Source: Amphirosellinia nigrospora (Eukaryota; Ascomycota; Sordariomycetes; Xylariales; Xylariaceae). Taken from it: a DNA stretch of 64,000 bases. Positions 22,382 through 33,077 of this stretch are shown in pieces. The stretch is from positions 1,294,001-1,358,000 of the forward strand of contig SCHM01000001.1 of NCBI GenBank assembly GCA_004123355.1. Reading direction: 5' to 3'. Numbering within the stretch: the first letter of the stretch is position 1; the number at the start of each line of letters is the position of its first letter. Made by a program: the position numbers and the translations under genes. The notes beneath the pieces were generated by a model, which ran no database searches, had not been told where the DNA came from, and saw nothing but the letters and a program-made list of their open reading frames with translations.

Positions 22382-23419
22382 TTGTAGCGACAGAAACGAT
22401 AGATTTTGATGTCAAAAAAGTTGAAAGTGCGTGATTGTAGTATTTGCGATAGATGAATGCATCGAAATGGGAACGGGAAATGATGGGTTTATAACCAACT
22501 CGGAGAAGTACACCCTACAGGCACAGCCACCACCTCCATGTTACCGCCCCTCATTTGTTATTGTTCCATCACAGCATACCAATGAAATGTGCCTTGCCAA
22601 TGTGCAGATCGAGATCAATGCCCCAGCCCAAGCGCACCGGCGAATAGGGGTTTGTCAGCCACGCCACCACCGCTAGGCTAATACACCCCGCCACAATAGT
22701 AGGCGGTTAACCGCTCTATATTCCTAAAGCCTCACTAGAGCGATAAATAATCTTCAGATCCAACAACTGACACTACCTAAGTGGCTATTATGAGCTTATG
22801 CCAGCGTCCTTTCACGAAAGTGAGATTACCAGGTGCCATTAATGATATAAAAAGAATAAGCATTACTTCTTCGTCGGCGCCTTTTTCGCTTGCTATTATA
22901 TGGAATTCATGTCTTAAAAGATCTGATGCAGCAGCGAATCGGGATGTGAAAACGGTTAGACATCTAAGTTAAAAACTACAGTGTACATAACGACCATGTT
23001 TACTTGGCGTTGAAAGTACAAGACGATGATTATTTTTCTCCTTAAGCAACTGGTTAATCAACGGTTATCGTCTATTCTACTCGTAGCTAGCCACAACGGA
23101 TGATGGTCGCGATCGGCATTCTCAAGCACCACCCGCCATTAACTGGCGAGAGCCAGAAAAAAGAGTCGCTAGACAATGAAAGTCTGCCTAGTATACTTAC
23201 CGAGGTAGTTGGTATCGTGATAAATCATTCGGTAATAAGGGCTAACCGATATGGTTTGAGAATGCTAAAAGTTTGCCGTCGAGGAAAGGACAACTTAGAA
23301 TACACGTAGGCGAGTAATACTATATAAAAAGAGAAATAAAGAGTAAACCAAAGAAAAACGGCTTCTACACAACTCCCCAACGTCCCAACACTATCTGCTT
23401 TCCACGACTTTAGCGGCGG
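22382..23419. other. Intergenic, HET gene 2 promoter side
   Basis: No gene recognised over about 1 kb; AT-rich around 22780-23330. Confidence 0.4.
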
Positions 23420-24120
23420 TTAACCTGTCGTCAACTCTGCTGAAACCATACTCCAGATTCTAAATATCCCGTACCCGCTCAATGGCACAGCCCATCTAGT
23501 CAAATCTACATCCGCATGCTTAATATCTTGAAAGCCACGATTAATAAAGAAGTCATGATGATTTGGTTCCGCAATAATTCTGAACGGGAGTTTTTCGTTC
23601 GCGGCATGCCTCTGGGCTATTTGCACTAGCCAAGTGCCTATCCCTTGTCGTCGGCTAGATGGTTCGACATAAATATGTGTCAAGCCTAAATGATGCATCC
23701 ATTAACCTTAATCACGTTGGGAGGTAGAGTATCTGATGGCTTGAACTGACCAATAAACTCTTCTGATTGGAAGTCAGACCGCAGCTCCTGAATTGCGTTC
23801 GTCACAGCCCAGAAAACCTCAGGAACGACCCCAACAGGAACTTCGTCCTTTCCACTAGGCGATTTCTCCTTCGTGTAGAATAGATAAGCGACAGGCTGTT
23901 CAGAGATATCATTTACGACTTTCAAACATGTCGTTTGAGGGTTTGACAGGCCACCCTTCACAGCTTCGGTGTAGATGGACTTCTGGACGGGAGGATTCGG
24001 CCAATCCTTGATTATGAATCGATTGATCGCAAGCTGAAGTTTGGAGTCTTGAAGAAAGGAGCTGATGGTGGGAATGTCGTCCACAGTAATAGGTACCACG
24101 GTATGGTTAGGAACAGACAT
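23420..24120 (-). CDS. GNAT-family N-acetyltransferase (one frame break)
   Basis: The first 145 residues (start at 24120, MSVPNHTVVPITVDDIPTI) read up to the phrase PPNVIKVNG. The second frame carries MHHLGLTHIYVEPSSRRQGI, then GTWLVQIAQRHA, which is the GNAT motif A with the Q/RxxGxG/A acetyl-CoA loop (RRQGIG), then FINRGFQDIKHADVDL as motif B. The two pieces overlap at 23686-23698 and are one base out of step. The joined length, about 233 residues, is normal for fungal GNAT proteins of this type. Substrate is unknown. No intron explains the shift. Confidence 0.7.
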
Positions 24121-24635
24121 AGTAGATTCGAGTAAGGTGATATCTAGTGGGCTGTATTTGAGTGTTTTGAGATCTCAAGGTAAACTAAGACACAGACAAT
24201 GTTATCCAATCGGCCGAGGAATGAACTGGCAAGTCGAGTTTTCACTGCGAGTTATATGTGTACTGCTTTTCCAGGCAGCCAATTTGTGCCCGACCTGCTC
24301 GACAGGCAACAGCAATCATAGTGTAGCCTAACAGCTATGATATTACCAATCAACTAAGCACAGATTCTCCCCGTCATTCTAGAATATAGTCACATCATAG
24401 GAGTTTAATATCATCGGGTTGCATTCAATACCTTTTGAACTGCAAGCATTTTCTCATACTAACTCGCGTAAAGGTGGATCGACCCACCCAAATTCACGTC
24501 CAGATAGGGTACAGTATAGAGAGAAGAACGTAGAACATGGTGTATAAGAACTGTTTAGAAATAAAAGAACAACTTAAGCTGGAATTAGTTTTCAATAATC
24601 CTTCTATCGGTGTTCATTACCGTTGCCTAATGCCT
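24121..24635. other. Intergenic
   Basis: About 500 bases between the GNAT start and the stop of the kinase gene. No gene recognised. Confidence 0.4.
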
Positions 24636-26192
24636 CTAACGTAATGCATTCAACCAAGGATGCCGTAAGTAATCTTCAGCAGACAACCGGTCGGCCGGAT
24701 CAATCCATCATCGCAGAAAGGAAAAATAATTCTCTCCTTTCTTGGTCGAGACCGGGTATAATTGCTTCAGAGTCAAGGGGCGGTCTGTTCATAGGCGGAC
24801 TATCCCTGACTTTTCCTTCCTCGTCGAAAATGCTTTGGACTATTTCCTTGTTCCCCTTTCGAGAAGAGCTTTGGGAACGGGCCGAACAGGTCCACAATCT
24901 CCGCCAAATGTTCCTTGACCTCATAATGACCGTCAGGTTCAACTTGTCCGCTGAACATGCGAACTGCACGGTATATTTCCAGGATAACAGCTCCCAGATT
25001 CCAGAAGTCGGTTTTTGCGTCCCATGGCGCCCTGACCAGCACTTCGGGGGCCCTTAGCGCGACGGGTTGGATGTTTTCGGTCAGGTGCTTGTCAGCAAAA
25101 CTAGCAACACCCCAATCACCGAGAGCAATGTCGAATTCAAGGATCTCGTGTGACTCATTGAAGTAGTAGTTTTGGAGAGGGTACGAAGGTATTGCATTAT
25201 ACTTCTTCTCTGCCCTATCTTGGTGCGGTATGGGTGCTTTCTTGAGGTATCCAGACTCGATCAGGGAAAAGTCTCTGAATTTCACAAAAATGTTGCTAGG
25301 TTGAATATCTAGTGAAACGCAATATTAGAAAGACAAGATCGATTTCATCAGTTAGCTACAGGTTAGTGCATTACCTGTGTGGATGATCCGTACTCATGGA
25401 GTAATCTAAAGCCAACAACAGTTGGATTGCGAATCGCCGCATTATGTCGGTTGGGATCATGCTTTCACGAACGAAACAAAGTGCCGAAACTACTAAGAGT
25501 TTCGCCGTACACTGGAAGACTAGACAGACATTTTCCATTCGGCCCTCGTGTTCGAAGTCATCTTCAAGATGAGCAATGTGTTTGTAACCCAATAGGTCAC
25601 GACCCCATTCCTCAAGCGTGTCAGAATCCCTTTTCGAAAATGTCGTGTTCTGTGCCATAGCACTCAGCGCTCAGAACTTTGAGGGCCAGGAATTTACGTT
25701 CCTCGTCGACCCTACTACATATCAATGTCAGTGTAAGATAAGCTTAAAAAATGATGTCCTAACTACTAGTCTTTCAGATCTTCTACTACCAGACGGTAGA
25801 ATAGCTGCCATAGCCGATTTTATTCAAAATCTTATACCTAGCGTTATATACGTCGCCGATATAGATGAAATCTCCCGGGTTGGTAAAAATCAGTTTCCTT
25901 CTCATAACTCCTCGAAGGGACTCTTCTGGAGGTGCATTTTGGAGGGATGGAGGCTTCCGGAGGATCTGGGTAGCTTTGAACCTTGCACTCCATTAGTGGT
26001 GCTCGAAAGCCTTGGCGAACTGGCGGAGAGCACCTCAGTACCTTCTATCTCAATTACGCGATTGCCTTGTCGATTTTTAAGTCGATTAGAACTGATCAAA
26101 GAAGGCGTACATATTGTAGAATGTTTTAAGAGCCATCTGAATGATTTATTCAAAGATCTAGCTCCTTCCCTTGCTCCAACCCGGTCAGCCAC
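24636..26192 (-). pseudogene. SRPK-like serine/threonine protein kinase, apparently disrupted
   Basis: Kinase blocks occur in the right order but in different frames. Minus strand 25900-25790 has NPGDFIYIGDVYNARYKIL then IGYGSYSTVW (glycine loop). Near 25700 is FLALKVL with the invariant Lys. 25658-25371 has the alpha-C to alpha-E region ending in IPTDIMRRFAIQLLLALDY. Across a 25370-25312 intron is DIQPSNIFVKF (catalytic-loop type HTDIQPSN). Then GDWGVASF (DFG-region variant), RAPEVLVRAPWDAKTDFWNLG (APE and DxW), a C-lobe, and SAEDYLRHPW ending at 24636. This order and the long insert fit fungal SRPK homologues. At least five one-base frame losses are needed. The N-terminal leader (RSLNKSFRWLL) may start at 26192. 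Could be a decayed gene or sequence error. Confidence 0.7.
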
Positions 26193-26457
26193 AGCACGAA
26201 CTCACCAACATACATAAAACAGTATGCGCTAACCCAAGCCGGTCGCCAAGCCTCCCTCAGGGGCCTCCTAAATGCCAGCTTCACCGTTGACTCACTGTCC
26301 GAATATATCTCACTTTAACTTCTAGTGCTACTCTGTCACTCTATGGCCTCCTAATACACCATATACTTATTTTATCTTAGCAAGTCATCCTTGCGCCTGG
26401 GCGATCTTGAATAGTGAGATCATCTTCTTTGCCTCTACTCTCCGCTAGACACCAGGA

Positions 26458-27881
26458 TTACTCCAATTTATTCAGGGTGTTAATGCGTAGGGGGATACCT
26501 CCAGGTACAGTTCAGGCTTTCCGCGAAGTGAAAAGATAAAATACTCTTCGCAATCGCCGGCTTCATATCTCGATGTTCATTGTCGCCGACATAGGCGATA
26601 TTCGAAGATGTATACCAAGTGTTTCCAACACTTTGCTGAACAGCCCATCTGTTTTGCTGGTTTTGAAACAATTCGTGGTAGCAAGGAAATCGATGTACGA
26701 GGATATCCCGAGGTTCTCAACCGTCCATTCCTGGGCATCTGCGGGCCTTCTGTAATAACGACAATCTTCTTGCCGAGGCGTTTGATAGTTCTCAATAAGT
26801 TCAAGGCACCACTTTTTCAGTTTGAGAGACTCCTTGAGCGACGTTTCGGAGCCAAAGAAGCTCGCTAAGAAAAGAGAGGTTCTGCCTAGAAGGTAAGGAG
26901 AAGTGACCAGCAACGGCGAGAAAGCGCTCCCTCCTGTATTCCCATGAAGATCTCCCATCCGCAAATGCGTTCGATGTAGACCTCTGAAGTATCTCGCTAT
27001 AACAGCTCTTGAGTGAAGCCAGCGAGATTGCATACCTCTCATGCATGGTTTCCAGAACTTTATTGGATGCAGCCGAAGATGATCGGCGGAACTCATGCAA
27101 AGTGTCATCTAAGTCAGCGAGAGAATCACGGAGTTGTAAACATGGTCTTGCCAGCAGGCAAGGTAGAGGCGGCCTAAACTATTTTCAATCGTGGCCTTCT
27201 CATTATTGGTCACTAGCCCGAGGCATTGTACGTTCTCGACGACAGTGGCATTGTCGTTGGGTTGCTGTTGATGATAGTGGTTGTCCTGTCCAGTTGCACA
27301 ATCCATGTAGGAAAGAAGTATCGAAAGGCGTAGAAAGTCTTAGCATGCTGTCTGAAATGGGATGTCCCAAAAAGCACAAACTCGTTCAATTTCTCGGTGA
27401 GGTTCTTGCGCGAGTTGTTCGTACAGAAGGCAAGAGATGCGACTTCAGTCGGCTTGTTCCAGCTTTCGAAAAAAGTTGTTAAAGCAGTGAATAAAACCCT
27501 GTATATCGGTCCAACCCATCTTCTTCCAACTGTCGAAGGCGCGGACAGGGTCGCATATTAGGAACACAGGGCGAATCGTGGGACTTTCAGATTGGCTTGG
27601 AAATACCTCATATATACGCTCTCCTTCATAGGCTTTGTTGTTGAGCCCCTCATTACAGATCAGGAAACGCTTGCCAGCAGAGCTCGCGCGCCGGACGATG
27701 TCGTGACCCACTAGATTTTGCAGTATTGATGGTTCGAGTATGGACTTCGTGCCCACAGCCGCCGCGTTCTCTAGAATTGAGCGACTGGGTATGGCGCATT
27801 CCGGTGACTCGGCAAATATCCTCATGACAAGCGTAGACCCACTACAGGGGCTCGCAATGAAGATGCGGATTTGGAGGTCAT
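26458..27881 (-). pseudogene. Sulfotransferase-HAD hydrolase fusion protein, apparently disrupted
   Basis: Fragments read from an ATG at 27881: IFIASPCSGSTLVMRIFAES (P-loop-like PAPS site of sulfotransferases), RPVFLICDPVRAFDSWKKMG (3'-phosphate region), SCLLYEQLAQEPHREIERVC, GRLYLACWQD. Near 27110 a HAD module begins: ADLDDTLHEFRRSS (motif I, DxDxT), then KIVVITEGPQ (motif II), FKTSKTDG (motif III Lys) and IAYVGDNEHRDMKPA (motif IV). The size, about 474 residues, and order match a fungal fusion of unknown role I recall. Several one-base losses and one in-frame TGA (after KLEQAD, near 27445) break it. It follows the kinase and GNAT on the same strand. Confidence 0.68.
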
Positions 27882-29694
27882 CTATGGGGCCTTCTTGTAT
27901 TTAGAAAATGTATATTTTCTTCACAACCCAAGACTAAACTTCCAGTAAATAGAATGGTTTCGCAACATTAAATTCGCTTGAAGGGTTGTAAGCGTACGAT
28001 AATGGATTTAAACATCATTTTAGGTTGTTCGTAGCCTCTAACATTGAGTGGCAGAGGTGTTCTGGCATCGCTTCAACGTTTTCCCGTACCGACACCTCGA
28101 TGGAGCGCATTCGTAACCCAGATCAAAACGCGAGGGATGAATCTCATGTCAGCATTGCCACGAGATGTTGCCGCCAGAGCTACATAAGTATGATTTCGCC
28201 TAATCACTTTCGAGTTGGCATATGTCAGTGTCAAAGAAAAGAGGAACACAGAAGTGTCATCGCTAGCTAATTACATCCTCTCTGTGGTGTTAGTAAAACT
28301 GTGACTTTGATCGAACTTTGCGCTATTTCGACCCGAACAACCAATCTCGCGAAGGCACTTCACCTTCACTATCGCGCTTAGCTCTGACCGATGATTTCGA
28401 TATTGTGACGTTTGACAACTTTGATTTCTCGGTAGAGAACCTGGATCCGCTGTTTCAGATGAGCGACCAAGACTCTTTACACCACCTGGGCGGTAAGACC
28501 TAGGAAAGAACTGAAGAAATGCGCGATGAGAGAAGCAGTGGACAACATGAAGCAGCTGTTGAATTTTTCTTCGATCTTTAAAGAGAGAGCTACTAAGCAC
28601 AGAAAGGAAAATAATCGGGTAAAAAAAGAAACGGAAAAATAGGAAGACTCAAATGTGTTGGCAATCCAGTTCTTTTGGCCCAGATACATTCGTTTACACA
28701 TACTTACAACTAGGTGTGTTGGAATAATTAAACCCCTGATGTGTTAAGAGTAGATGATGCATACGGAGAAGTAGGTAGTCGTGCGAAAGGCGAAGCCAAC
28801 GGCAGAACGGATATCCCTACCCATATTTTAAAACTGGCGATGGGTGCGGAAATATTTGGTGACAGGGGTCTGATACATCCTAGATCCCGTACCTGAATAT
28901 AAGGTGGATCTAGACATCCAGATGTCGGCCTCGACTCTCCCAAATTTGCGTATATGTCAGTTAAACCCCTCCATGGCAACACCAGGGTTGACGACGTGTA
29001 TGGAGATGATAAGTGTAGGGCCGGTTGCGACACGATCGAAGGTGGAACCTCGATACCGAATGCCCCGCCATGCCACTTCACTGCTTCGGGCTCCTGTCCC
29101 GCTACCTAATACTCCTTGCCCCTCCTTCTTAAGACTGACCACGAAGTTATGATGTACGTCGTTCCAAGTAGGAGGAAATAGAATAATTAATAACTTAAAA
29201 TTAGCTACTTAAGTAACAAGAAGCTGTTTGTTATGCGAATCAGCAACCAATGTCTGATCTCAGCTACTTACAGTACTGAATCTGAAAGCAGAGGCGATGA
29301 GTCGCGGGGTTCTTCCAAGCTCGCCCCACCGCACAGCCTAACCACGCTAACCTTTCTCACCTAACCACCTAGCAGACACCTACCTAGCCTTAGGTAGGGC
29401 GGCAGGGAATGGCCCGTGCATGGGGTGAGCTGGCCGTCCTCTTGGTCCTGCATTTTCCGGGTCAATCAGACCTAGCGGCCATGTGCCGGGCCCAACCCAC
29501 GGTGATTGGCCTGAAGCAGCTGGAAGCCAACCCAAAGACCCGACAGCGACAAAATAAATTTCAAGCTCGCTAAGTTGTCACCGATCGTCAACACCACCTA
29601 CCCACTTGCCTCCCTCGACACCACACCACCACGACTCGACCTTTGTCATTCCTTCTCACCACAAGCACAATTGCATCCGCATCTGCTGCCCATC
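27882..29694. other. Intergenic; boundary of accessory and core regions
   Basis: 28000-28700 shows short open frames without recognisable features. 29330-29400 holds dense CACCTA/CCTACCTAGC words. The last 250 bases become GC-richer and should be the porin promoter and 5' UTR. No further gene recognised. Confidence 0.4.
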
Positions 29695-31110
29695 ATGTCT
29701 GTGCCGGCTTTCTCTGACATTTCCAAGTCCGCCAACGACGTAGGTTTCTCTGTCCAGCCGTGTATCTCGAGACATTGCGCCATTCCGTTTGGCCATGGCC
29801 GAATTTCCCTCAGGGCCCCGTCCACCATTGACGCACTACAGCTAACCATTGCCATCGCAGTTGTTGAACAAGGACTTCTACCACCTGTCTGCTGGCACTG
29901 TCGAGGTCAAGAGCAACACCCCCAACAATGTTGCCTTCAAGGTCACTGGAAAGAGCAGCCATGATAAGGCTACTAGCGGTGCTGTATGTCTACATCCGAC
30001 CATGACCCTGACCATGACCACCCCCCGGCCTGCATCTTGCGCATTGGCCTACCTGCTTCGGGCGGGTGTCTTGGGGTGTACAGCTGCTAACGATAGCTTC
30101 TGGAATGCGTAGCTTGAGGGCAAATACTCAGACAAGCAGCTCGGTAAACCTACCTCCACCTCTCTCTCTTCGAATCGTGGTGCGCTTCGAAAAGTTTCGA
30201 GGCGGCCCCCGCCACGCCTTTCTGTCTCGCTAGGGCCGGTTCCGATCCTGTCTCACAAGAAACGTCACCGTCTGCTTTTTAGCATACTTGTCAACCAACA
30301 GTACAGCCTGCTAATGGTATATCGCCGCGCAGGCCTCACCCTGACCCAGACCTGGAACACCGCCAACGCCCTCGACACCAAGATCGAGCTGGCCGACTCC
30401 TGGCCAAGGGCCTCAAGGCCGAGACTATCTTCCAGTTTCTGCCTGCCACCAACAACACCGGCGCCAAGCTCAACCTCACCTTCAAGCAGTCAGCCTTCCA
30501 CGGCCGCGCCTTTTTCGATCTCCTGAAGGGCCCCATTGCCAACGTGGACGCCGTCATCGGCCACGAGGGTTTCCTCGCTGGCGCCTCGGCTGGTTACAAC
30601 GTCCAGAAGGCCGCCGTCACCGGCTACAGCGCCGCCGTCGGCTATGTCGCTCCCACGTACAGCGCCGCCGTCACTGCCACCGACAACCTGAGTGTCTTCG
30701 CTGCTAGCTACTACCACAAGGTCGACAAGAACGTCGAGGCTTCTGCCAAGGCCGTCTGGAACTCCAAGAGCGGCAATGCTGTCGGTCTCGAGGTCGCCAG
30801 CAAGTACCGCCTAGATACTGTGTCTTTCGCCAAGGTTCGTAACACCATGCCACGAGAATTGATGTTGCCCAGCCCATGCGGCGATATTAACCAATAAAAT
30901 AGGCCAAGATCAATGACCGTGGTGTCGCTGCTGTTGCCTACAACGTCCTCCTCCGCCCCGGTGTCACGGTCGGTATCGGTGCCTCCTTTGACACCCAGAA
31001 GATTGACCAGGCTACCCACAAGGTTCGTATCGGTATGCTCCATCTCCGCAAAACACCCGACTAATCAAGTTGTCAAATAGGTTGGTGCTAGCTTCACTTT
31101 TGAGAGCTAA
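29695..31110 (+). CDS. por-1: Mitochondrial outer-membrane porin (VDAC)
   Basis: Six exons fit: 29695-29739, 29861-29983, 30113-30143, 30333-30834, 30903-31022 and 31081-31110, giving 283 residues, the length of Neurospora porin. Features: start MSVPAFSDISKSAND, then LLNKDFYHLSAGTVEVKSN, a GLTLTQTWNTANALDTKIEL strand, DLLKGPIANVDAVIGHEG, GYNVQKAAVTGYSAAVGY, the GLEVASKYRLD strand and the C-terminal strand VGASFTFES. It forms the beta-barrel metabolite channel. All splice sites are canonical. In exon 4 at about 30398-30400 the frame slips, one C short in a run, directly after IELAD. As porin is a conserved core gene, sequence error is the likely reason. It converges on the J-protein gene. Confidence 0.93.
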
Positions 31111-31495
31111 ATGGTTCACAAGAGCGGATAGACCTTTTTGATTGCGAAGTCGAACTCTTTTAGATAGGATGGAATCTCTGAGGAGGGGCTAATGTGGCCG
31201 ATACCTTCTCGATCGCCGTGTAGCTTATAATAAGTCAGGCAGATCTCGTTCCATTCCGGTCGGCAACCTCTCTTGAATGTAGATTAGAACGCAGAGATAA
31301 CGAAGATTTTAATACCCCTTCCCCAGGACTGTGCGATTGTGTTATTCTTTATATCTGTTGTGTTTCGCTCTATGCGAGCCGTTTTAACCGACGAGTTATG
31401 GATACAATGTTTATCTCGTCGTAATATTATTTCTAGCTTATATATACGGTCTTTCAGATGCGCGCATCTACAGGGAAGATACGATAGCGTACACA
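31111..31495. terminator. Shared 3' region of porin and J-protein genes
   Basis: About 385 bases between two convergent stop codons. It should hold both 3' ends. No gene seen. Confidence 0.45.
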
Positions 31496-32510
31496 TCAAC
31501 CCTTCTCCGCGCTTTTCTTCTCTTTCGGCTTCCGCGCGGTGCCATGCCAAAACCGACTGATAGCAAGGGGACCCACGAAACTCAGCAGCAAAATCCCACC
31601 GATCGCAAAGAACATGCCTGCGACGCCCCTTTCGGGCTCGATGGTGACCCGCTCACCATGGTCCTCCGCAGCGGCCCGCCGCGCCTCCCGGCGCTTATCG
31701 CCGTGACGCCCCGTGCGCTGGTGACCCTCTTTATCGAAATGCGGGACCTCGCCCCTGTGGCCGAAGGGGTCCTGACCAGGGCCCATGCCGCCCATGCCCG
31801 TGGTCTCCTCGTGCGCGGCTCGCCGCTTCTCGGCCTGCGCGCCCCAGCCCCCCGATCGGAAGAAGCTCGGCGGGGCCCCTGGAACGTGCTCCGACGTCGG
31901 CTCAGCCCTGACGCGGCCGGCCGCCTGCGGGACCCGTGGATGCGTACGAGTGGGAGGGGTTGCTGGGCTTCGTGTTTGTGTTGATGTTCATGTGCTCCCG
32001 GTCGTATTTCGCGCGCTTCGGGGCGATGAGAGGATCGAGTAGGCTTCGCTTATCCGCATGAATCGCCGCGCTGCGGCGCGCCGGCTTGCGGCTTCGTGGA
32101 CGTCTGGGTGGTGGGTTTTGGAGAGGTTGTAGAAGGCTCTGCAGAGGGTGTGTTAGTTTTTATAAGGGAGGAGGGTGTGAGGGGAGTGGAGGGAGGGGAG
32201 GGAGGGGATCGTACTTCTTGATGTCGGCTGCGCTGGCCGTCGGCGCTATCTTGAGCGTCTCGTAGTGGTTGCGCGCATTGTCGATCGCGTCGTCACGGCG
32301 TGCCGCTGTGCAGTGGAATGTGCGGTGGGGATTTGTTCGGTGGAAGACATTATGCGGTTTTAGGGCATGTATCGCGCCTCTGAAGAATAGTTCTGGTCTT
32401 TGGAGCGTTGGGACCGCAGGGTATAGGAAGGGGCAGAGACATTGGCGCGGGAGCGGAGCTGGAGCTGGAGCTGGGGCTGCCAGGAGGGACACGGCGTAGC
32501 GGGCGGGCAT
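31496..32510 (-). CDS. Mitochondrial DnaJ-like (J-domain) membrane protein
   Basis: Exon 1, 32510-32215, encodes a basic, Ala/Pro-rich mitochondrial presequence-like head and the J-domain start NHYETLKIAPTASAADIKK. Exon 2 from 32138 (acceptor CTCTGCAG) continues with AFYNLSKTHHPDVHE, containing the HPD motif, then RFMRISEAYSILSSP. The C terminus has a Gly/His/Arg-rich stretch and one membrane span (GMFFAIGGILLLSFVGPLAI) before a Lys-rich tail. The exon sum is a multiple of three only after allowing three single-base losses, all in C/G runs (near 32024, 31947 and 31875). Total about 313 residues. Role: Hsp70 co-chaperone, probably mitochondrial. Codon use is GC-rich, like the porin neighbour. 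Confidence 0.8.
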
Positions 32511-33077
32511 GCCTCATCCCGGAGTTCGTTGCATTGAAGTGGTGTGTTCGAACCTGTGAGGAAAGGAATGGTATCTTGGAGCTTCATTGTTTATCATGTT
32601 GGAGATATGAGTGACGACATCATGTGTGGCGCGTGCTTTCCTTTGTGGCGTTCAAGGGTTGATTTCTCCTACCGGGTTCTGTTCTCACACTAACCTGTTA
32701 AAGTTGTTAGCGTAGAACTATAATTCAGGACATCAATTTAAAAACGTTATATTCGAACGAGTTTACAAATCAATAAATTATCGCTAGCTTTATAACTTCG
32801 AGAATGGGTGCCTTTATAATAAATTCATAAACCGAGTTGTGTTTGTGAGCATCAATGTGGGAGGAAAATGTGCGCCTCCGCAACATAATCTTGAAGGTCT
32901 TACAGGGACCATGATTGCCGCCCAGTACAACTTCATTGTGTATCAATGGTTTTTAAATTGTATAGATACCCGCAAACCAACAATAGCAATTAATACTCAA
33001 TCGGAACAAACGTAGTTATTCAACCAAGACATATTTTAAATGTTTCTATTCTCAATCTAATCCGAGGGATGTCCGTC
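32511..33077. other. Intergenic
   Basis: GC content drops sharply after about 32700. The J-protein promoter lies at the left edge. No gene recognised. Confidence 0.4.

Noticed and set aside
25618-26217. Plus-strand open frame of 199 codons
   Set aside because: It is antisense to recognisable kinase motifs on the minus strand and has no family features.
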